Assembly: GCA_017881765.1 (NCBI GenBank)
Contig: JADGQN010000123.1
Span: 1 to 10,752, forward strand
Length of the DNA: 10,752 nt
Direction: 5' to 3'
Source of the DNA: Syntrophobacterales bacterium
GTDB lineage: Bacteria; Desulfobacterota; Syntrophorhabdia; Syntrophorhabdales; WCHB1-27
Shown one piece after another: positions 6,551 through 10,752 of this stretch (position 1 is the first letter of the stretch; every line of letters starts with the position of its first letter). Under the pieces are notes generated by a model. It saw only the letters and a program-made list of their open reading frames with translations, had not been told where the DNA came from and ran no database searches. Both the position numbers and the translations under genes were made by a program.

Positions 6551-7450
6551 CTAGGTTGCCGCCTTGCGGAATGCCGGTGTCATTGGCGAGAAATAGATTG
6601 AGGCCATTATAGCGCCTGCCAATAGCAGGTCAAGGTACAAACATAACGCGGCGGTGCCGTATATGATCGTTCCTCCCGCAAGAGTGGCGCTGATGATCGT
6701 CCACAGCCACAACCCAAGATAGAGGTGGCGCGCCGGTCCCCAGAACGCCATCAGCCCCACTGCTGCGCTAAATCTGAGGAACAGCACTAATCTGTGCACT
6801 TCACTTTGTCCGATCTGCAGAATAGTCTCGGAGTGGAGCAGACTGTTCAGATAGGTTTTGATATCCACAGGCGCGGATTCGCTCGCCAGCGTTCCCAGTT
6901 TGATACACAGGAACGCCAAAACCAGTTCGACCAAAACTAATGTGCGGAAGAGTGCCTTCGCCCGTCGTGATAAGGGTGACGATGAGGTCTCGTTTGGCTC
7001 CCTGTGCTCCTCCCTCTTCTCCTCCGCTTTCTGAGGCACAGGAGGCTCCGGCTCCTCTTCCTGCTTCTCTTCCGGCTCCTCCTGCTCGTCGACGGTATCA
7101 TCAGGCGATTGCTCCTTTATGAGGTCGCAAAGCAGGTCTCTAGCGTTCTCCTCTTCGCTCTTTTCCACCTGTACCTTTACCATGTTGAGGCCCCTAACCG
7201 AGCCGATGCCAAGCATGATGCCTTGCCCTTCTTCTCCTCTGACAAAAAAAGGAATGTCGGCGTTCTCAAGCCAGGATTTTGCGGCCCCTACGAGTAAAGG
7301 GTCGTCGGTTTCGAGGACGGTCACAAGGTTATCAGGATCAGGCACATCCGAAACAGGTTCCGGCGGCAATTCATTGACAAGCGGGACCTGACAGTCAGCG
7401 CATCTATCGAATCCTTCTCGATACTCGGCGCGGCATTGGGGACAGAACAC
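6551..7450 (-). CDS. Zinc-ribbon / DUF2007 protein with C-terminal membrane helices
   Basis: The protein has 299 residues in four parts. Residues 1-24 are a zinc ribbon (FCPQC at 2-6, CADC at 17-20; Cys 3, 6, 17, 20). Residues about 42-113 form a DUF2007 domain (putative signal-transducing fold), recognisable from LVTVLETDDPLLVGAAKSWLENADIP, a VKVQVEKSEEENARDLL ending, and the glycine-rich loop GIMLGIGSVRG. Residues 114-153 are a highly acidic Glu/Pro-rich linker. From 168 on there are about four hydrophobic helices (168-185, 219-237, 241-259, 263-286). The soluble part should face the cytoplasm. The start is GTG at 7450, supported by GAAGGAG 7 bases upstream (7458-7464) and by the ribbon beginning at once. 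The gene lies 58 bases downstream of the alpha/beta hydrolase gene on the same strand and probably shares its transcript. DUF2007 proteins have no established biochemical function. Confidence 0.85.
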   Translation of the reverse strand: MFCPQCRAEYREGFDRCADCQVPLVNELPPEPVSDVPDPDNLVTVLETDDPLLVGAAKSWLENADIPFFVRGEEGQGIMLGIGSVRGLNMVKVQVEKSEEENARDLLCDLIKEQSPDDTVDEQEEPEEKQEEEPEPPVPQKAEEKREEHREPNETSSSPLSRRAKALFRTLVLVELVLAFLCIKLGTLASESAPVDIKTYLNSLLHSETILQIGQSEVHRLVLFLRFSAAVGLMAFWGPARHLYLGLWLWTIISATLAGGTIIYGTAALCLYLDLLLAGAIMASIYFSPMTPAFRKAAT

Positions 7451-7457
7451 TATGAGT

Positions 7458-7464
7458 CTCCTTC
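7458..7464 (-). promoter_or_regulatory. Ribosome binding site that fixes a GTG start
   Basis: GAAGGAG on the minus strand ends 7 bases before the GTG at 7450. It supports that non-ATG start for the zinc-ribbon/DUF2007 gene. Confidence 0.7.
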
Positions 7465-7508
7465 ACACATAGATTGTAAAGCATAACCTCACTGGGGCCG
7501 GCTGCATA

Positions 7509-8312
7509 TCAAGGTGTGGCCCTTCCGGCCGCGAATGCAACGATCGACTCCATGTACTGCTCCTGACCTCTCTCGAAAAGGTCGTTGTGGCCGGCACCGG
7601 GGACGAAGAGTGAGTACTTCTGTGCGGCGCCGGAGAGAGCGTAGAGTGCCCTTCCCTCCGTCGCCGGGATGATCTCGTCATCTTCGCCATGGATGATCAG
7701 GGTTGGAATCCGTACTTCCGCGATTTTCGCGTCGTTGCCGAAACCCACCACGCTTTCGACGTCTTTGAACAGGTGCGTAACGCCCAGTCGCGCGAGTTGC
7801 TTCTGCTGGCTGGCAAAGCCGCTTTCCACGATCAATCCCTGAAGGAGTTGCTGGTAGCGATAAGCCACCTCTATGGCCGGGGCACTTCCCAATGACCGGC
7901 CCATCACAAACAAGTCACCCCCGAAACCGCCGCCGCTAAGGAAGGTGACGAACCCTTGAAAGAGGGGCCGGGCATCTCTGATCATCGCGCTACAACTGGG
8001 CCTGCCGTCGCTGGACCCGTAACCGCGATAATCAGCCACGAACAGGTTTATTCCGTGTTGCTGGTATAATGGCGCCACGTAGTCATAGTCTGCGGCTATC
8101 TCCCCGTTGCCGTGGAAATAGAGGATATTCGGCGAATCCTTGGCGGCCGGATAGAACCGGCACCCGATGGAAATGGATTCGGCAACCTGAACGAAATGAG
8201 CGGCTCCGTTATGCGGCCCCGGCTCTTCGGGATCTTCCCGGCGAGGGAAAAACAGCCGATAGATGATTTCCGGCCGATCCATCAGTTCGATGTTTTTGTC
8301 GAATTCAGTCAT
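7509..8312 (-). CDS. Alpha/beta hydrolase (serine hydrolase, ABHD13/BEM46-like)
   Basis: The 267-residue protein has the full set of alpha/beta-hydrolase landmarks. The oxyanion motif is LYFHGNG (64-70). ADYRGYGSSDGRPS (93-106) is typical of the BEM46/ABHD13 group. The nucleophile elbow is GRSLGS, with Ser140. The acid is in HGEDDEIIP, most likely Asp212, and the catalytic His is in GAGHNDL, His242. All catalytic residues are present. No signal peptide is evident, so it is predicted to be cytoplasmic. The likely reaction is ester or thioester hydrolysis; the substrate cannot be told from sequence. The ATG at 8312 has AGGAGG 5 bases upstream (8318-8323). This is the first gene of a probable two-gene unit with the zinc-ribbon/DUF2007 gene and is divergent from the MFS gene, with 93 bases between their starts. 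Confidence 0.92.
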   Translation of the reverse strand: MTEFDKNIELMDRPEIIYRLFFPRREDPEEPGPHNGAAHFVQVAESISIGCRFYPAAKDSPNILYFHGNGEIAADYDYVAPLYQQHGINLFVADYRGYGSSDGRPSCSAMIRDARPLFQGFVTFLSGGGFGGDLFVMGRSLGSAPAIEVAYRYQQLLQGLIVESGFASQQKQLARLGVTHLFKDVESVVGFGNDAKIAEVRIPTLIIHGEDDEIIPATEGRALYALSGAAQKYSLFVPGAGHNDLFERGQEQYMESIVAFAAGRATP

Positions 8313-8314
8313 CG

Positions 8315-8328
8315 CCGCCTCCTGGCGG
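8315..8328 (-). promoter_or_regulatory. Small hairpin containing the hydrolase ribosome binding site
   Basis: CCGCC (8315-8319) and GGCGG (8324-8328) flank a 4-base loop. The minus-strand Shine-Dalgarno AGGAGG (8323-8318) is made of the loop plus the first two stem bases. In RNA this could partly hide the site. The stem is only five base pairs, although all G-C. Confidence 0.35.
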
Positions 8329-8405
8329 GCTGCATCTCAGAATCGTACCAAAGGTCGCGTTTGTTGGCAAGCAAAAGAGGTAAAAAAATTATGCTATGCT
8401 GAGTC

Positions 8406-9638
8406 ATGCACGTCGAAGCTCAGAAGCCAGGATCATCCTACGGCTACGCCATTGTCGCCGCCTGCTTTCTCATCGAGGGATGCGGAATAGGAGCATATGT
8501 CGCTTTCAGCGTCTTCTTTAAGCCGTTGGTTGCGGACCTCGGCTGGTCCCGGGCCATGATTTCCGGAGCAACCTCCCTGGCCTATCTGATGATGGGCGCA
8601 CTCGGCATCGTGGCCGGGAGTCTGAACGACAGGTTCGGTCCGCGCATAGTTATGACGGTTACCGGCATCGTCTGCGGTATAGGCTACTTCCTGCTCTCAC
8701 AACTCAATTCAGCCTGGCAACTCTACGTATTCTAGGGTTTCGTGGTAGGCATAGGCCTCAGCTCCGCCGATGTGATCCCCTTAACCGTCACGGCCCGCTG
8801 GTTTGTCCGCCGGCGGGGGATGGTGACCGGCCTCATCAAGGTGGGCACCGGGAGCGGGCAGTTGGTCATGCCTTTACTGGCGGGCGCATTCATTATGAGC
8901 TATGGATGGCGCTTCGCCTTTATCTGCCTCGGCATCGTCGCGCTGATAGTCTTGATCGGCTCGGGCCAGTTGCTACGCAGGGACCCGGGTCGCAAGGGAA
9001 ATTTGCTGGATGGGCACCACAAGCCGGTTCAGGCCCAGATGAGTGCGCCGGAGGGTGGACTCTCCCTGCGGGAGGCAGCCCGCACGCCTCAACTCTGGAT
9101 GCTCTGCATCATCATCTTCCTGGTAATGAACTGTTTGCTCACTATATTGATGTATGTTGTCCCGCATGCCAGTGATCTCGGGCTTGATGCGATCAAGGCC
9201 GCGGGTGTTGTATCGACCGTCGGAGGGGTGAGCATGTTTGGCCGGCTGCTGACCGGGCTCCTCGTTGACAGGATCGGTACCAGAAAATCGATGGCCATAT
9301 GCTTCATTCTCTTGATTGTCGGCTTCCTTTGGTTGCAGGTTGCCCGGGAGGCGTGGATGCTTTATCTTTTCGCAGCGATTTATGGCGTGGCCCATGGCTC
9401 CTTCTTCACCTTGATTTCACCCACCGTCGCCCGATTGTTTGGCATTGACTTTCACGGCGTTCTCCTTGGAATTGTTCTGTTCAGCGGTAACCTGGGAGGA
9501 GCCATAGGTCCGGTCGTGGCAGGCTATATTTTCGATCTTACCCGCAGTTATCAGCTGGTCTTTCTGCTGCTGGCCGCTGTCTGTAGTGTCGCGCTGATGC
9601 TCACTCCCTTTTTGAAACCCGCCGTTCAAAAATCGTGA
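8406..9638 (+). pseudogene. MFS transporter (monocarboxylate/oxalate-formate-like) interrupted by in-frame TAG
   Basis: Read through one stop, this frame gives a complete MFS carrier of about 410 residues, a normal length with the usual two halves of six helices. The stop is a TAG at 8733-8735, codon 110, and the frame is unchanged across it. Protein before the stop ends in SAWQLYVF and after it continues with GFVVGIGLSSADVIP. Both sides match a single family member. MFS loop motifs are GSLNDRFGPR (loop 2-3) and GLLVDRIGTRKSM (loop 8-9); TARWFVRRRGMVTG is typical of organic-acid carriers of the monocarboxylate/OFA type. The lost residue was probably Tyr, since TAC or TAT to TAG is one base and homologues often carry Tyr there. 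A GTG at 8742 could restart translation after a weak AGGG, but would leave out the first helices. I call it a probable pseudogene, or a sequencing error. Only a weak ribosome binding site precedes ATG 8406. Confidence 0.85.
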
Positions 9639-9673
9639 GACTGAGATGGAGGCGAAGTGCGGCGGATTTTTTT
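9619..9673 (+). terminator. Weak candidate intrinsic terminator after the MFS gene
   Basis: CGGCGG (9660-9665) is followed by a run of seven T (9667-9673). Its only visible partner is CCGCCG (9619-9624), inside the end of the MFS gene, which leaves a 35-base loop. The T-run is convincing; the stem is not. Confidence 0.25.
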
Positions 9674-9758
9674 AGGAGATCGACTTCACCGTTCGTTGAG
9701 GTCGTGCGATAATGTCAAGAACCGGCCCTTGCTGAATGTGGAGGAACCATCCGTCTAA

Positions 9759-10262
9759 TCAGATTTCTCTCTCCAGACCCTCGTAGACTATTTCGAAGGT
9801 TTCCAAAGCAACATCATTACCCTTGCCGTTGAAATCAGGCGCCTGGTATCTGGCGGGCCATGCATTAAGCAGGTTCCAGCGAGCCATATCATTTCCCTGC
9901 AAATCAGAAGCAATTATGGAGATCTTTTTGGGCTCGACTTTCCCGTCAATGCCCGACTTGAACCATTCATAGAGTTCTTTCGAGTTAGTAAGCCCATAGC
10001 TAAGGATCAGCGTTCCGTATTTCGGCAGTCCTCCGAGCTGACGGACCTGAAGAGGATCGGCGCCTTCACGGTATTCGATGCATTCGATTGCCGCCCCGAT
10101 ACCCGATATCCGACAAGGGGTTGCCTGCACGATGCCGTCTATCTCGACTCTGAACTTGCAATTCCTCAAAGGATCTTTACGGCTGACGATCATAAGTATT
10201 CCTCCCACGATCAAGATCAGTATGACGATCAACAACAGAAGCAGACCCAACGGATGTCCCAT
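9759..10262 (-). CDS. Contractile-tail tube (T4 gp19 family) homologue with N-terminal membrane helix
   Basis: Residues about 35-165 match the phage-tail/contractile-injection tube family (T4 gp19-like). The family pattern is clear: FRVEIDGIVQATPCRISGIG, IECIEYREGADP, VRQLGGLPKYGTLILSYGLTNSKELYEWF, ISIIASDLQGNDMARWNLLNAWPARY, GNDVALETFEIVYEGLE. In phages and injection systems this protein stacks in hexamers to form the inner tube. The odd part is residues 7-28, an almost pure Leu/Ile/Val run followed by SRKDP, which looks like a signal anchor. This longer start has no convincing ribosome binding site. The internal ATG at 10193 (residue 24) has GGGAGGA 6 bases upstream and would give a 144-residue protein, the usual family length. 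No sheath, baseplate, spike or ATPase gene is in the window. Family assignment is confident; the start, and therefore membrane anchoring, is not. Confidence 0.85.
   Translation of the reverse strand: MGHPLGLLLLLIVILILIVGGILMIVSRKDPLRNCKFRVEIDGIVQATPCRISGIGAAIECIEYREGADPLQVRQLGGLPKYGTLILSYGLTNSKELYEWFKSGIDGKVEPKKISIIASDLQGNDMARWNLLNAWPARYQAPDFNGKGNDVALETFEIVYEGLEREI
10194..10206 (-). promoter_or_regulatory. Internal ribosome binding site in the tube-protein gene
   Basis: On the minus strand GGGAGGA (10206-10200) is followed by 6 bases and then ATG at 10193. This is the best Shine-Dalgarno in the gene. It lies inside the codons for the last residues of the hydrophobic segment, where Gly-Gly is written GGA GGA. 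Confidence 0.55.
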
Positions 10263-10365
10263 ATTTCATATAGTGAAGCAGACAACCATCCAATATGTCA
10301 ACCGGGGCTAGTTTACTAATTCTGTTTTGTAAGAGCCAACGCGGGCGTCAAAGAAACAGGAGTAT

Positions 10366-10752
10366 TTATCGGTCGCCAGGCCCTTTTGCCTGCGGTGTAT
10401 CCGGCCTTCCGTCAGGTCCGAGCCTGATCGTACGCACCTCGGGCATACCCTTCCGGTCGGGAGGCAGTAGCCAGTGAATGCGGAGCGTCAAGGATTCCGG
10501 AAGCCATTCGATGCCGGGCGGAGTCAGTTCGACGTTGTTTCGGCAACTCTCGACCTTGGCTCGGAACGTCTCTTCCGGGCGTTTCTTTGAAATGGAATAA
10601 AAGAGGTTCTTATGCGGTAGCACTTTCGGCTTAAGACCCATGACTCTCTTGATAGGGAGAGCGATCAACCATAATATTCCTTGTGCACATTGTTTCCCAA
10701 TAAAACCATACTTTCGCGGGAGACAACGAATGCGCCGGTCTTCAGGAAGGAA
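10366..10752 (-). CDS. Unrecognised open frame, possibly the 3' end of a longer gene
   Basis: The minus-strand frame ending at the TAA (10366-10368) is open to the right edge, so the gene may begin outside the window. Possible internal starts are a TTG at 10668 (100 residues) and an ATG at 10641 (91 residues); neither has a convincing ribosome binding site. The translated end is protein-like: FRAKVESCRNNVELTPPGIEWL, then LTLRIHWLLPPDRKG, MPEVRTIRLGPDGRPD. Alternating hydrophobic residues suggest a beta-rich domain, and codon use resembles that of the neighbours. I cannot assign a family. The gene lies 103 bases upstream of the tube-protein gene on the same strand, so the two might be linked, but nothing in its sequence identifies it as a tail component. 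Confidence 0.45.
   Translation of the reverse strand, partial: FLPEDRRIRCLPRKYGFIGKQCAQGILWLIALPIKRVMGLKPKVLPHKNLFYSISKKRPEETFRAKVESCRNNVELTPPGIEWLPESLTLRIHWLLPPDRKGMPEVRTIRLGPDGRPDTPQAKGPGDR

Noticed and set aside
8733..8735. Pyrrolysine insertion at the TAG in the MFS gene
   Set aside because: Known pyrrolysine proteins are mainly methylamine methyltransferases, no PYLIS-like structure was evident, and TAG ends two other genes in this window normally.
9639..9758. Possible small gene or RNA between the MFS gene and the tube-protein gene
   Set aside because: No open frame with a ribosome binding site and no convincing stem structure apart from the weak T-run terminator candidate.
10267..10301. 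Promoter with consensus TTGACA (minus strand, 10301-10296) before the tube-protein gene
   Set aside because: The only good -10 match, TATATG at 10272-10267, is 23 bases away, too far for a standard sigma70 promoter. At 17-18 bases there is only a poor match.

Overview
The window is ordinary chromosomal DNA of about 55% GC, probably from an anaerobic bacterium of the Desulfobacterota (the former Deltaproteobacteria). That placement is an inference from gene content: a Tat-exported split-Soret-type dihaem cytochrome, a caspase next to a CHASE2 protein, a zinc-ribbon/DUF2007 membrane protein, an oxalate/formate- or monocarboxylate-like MFS carrier, and a short structured dispersed-type repeat. 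No tRNA, rRNA, CRISPR array or transposase gene was found.

Left part (1-3107). The 3' end of a caspase-family (C14) peptidase gene with an intact His/Cys pair enters from the left edge. It is followed 34 bases later by a CHASE2 sensor protein that ends just after its membrane helices and has no cytoplasmic output domain. A 181-bp palindromic repeat with 19-bp inverted ends follows. Its right end overlaps the stop codon of a convergent gene for an unrecognised exported protein.

Middle part (3150-6523). A DUF885 metallohydrolase-like gene on the minus strand lies 42 bases upstream of the exported-protein gene and may share its transcript. Divergent from it is a Tat-dependent split-Soret cytochrome c with a good candidate promoter and a 10-bp palindrome at the predicted start of transcription. 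A 218-bp intergenic stretch with small inverted repeats and another sigma70-like promoter precedes a 145-residue hypothetical protein.

Right part (6551-10752). A minus-strand pair (alpha/beta hydrolase, then zinc ribbon + DUF2007 + four membrane helices) is divergent from an MFS transporter gene interrupted by a single in-frame TAG. Further right, on the minus strand, is an orphan gene of the T4 gp19/contractile-tail tube family. Its frame carries an in-frame N-terminal membrane helix, but it also has a second, internal start with a much better ribosome binding site. An unrecognised open frame, possibly the 3' end of a longer gene, runs to the right edge.

The points most worth attention are the caspase-CHASE2 pair with its convergent exported neighbour, the tube-protein homologue that could be made in anchored and soluble forms, the TAG-interrupted transporter, and the structured repeat overlapping a stop codon.
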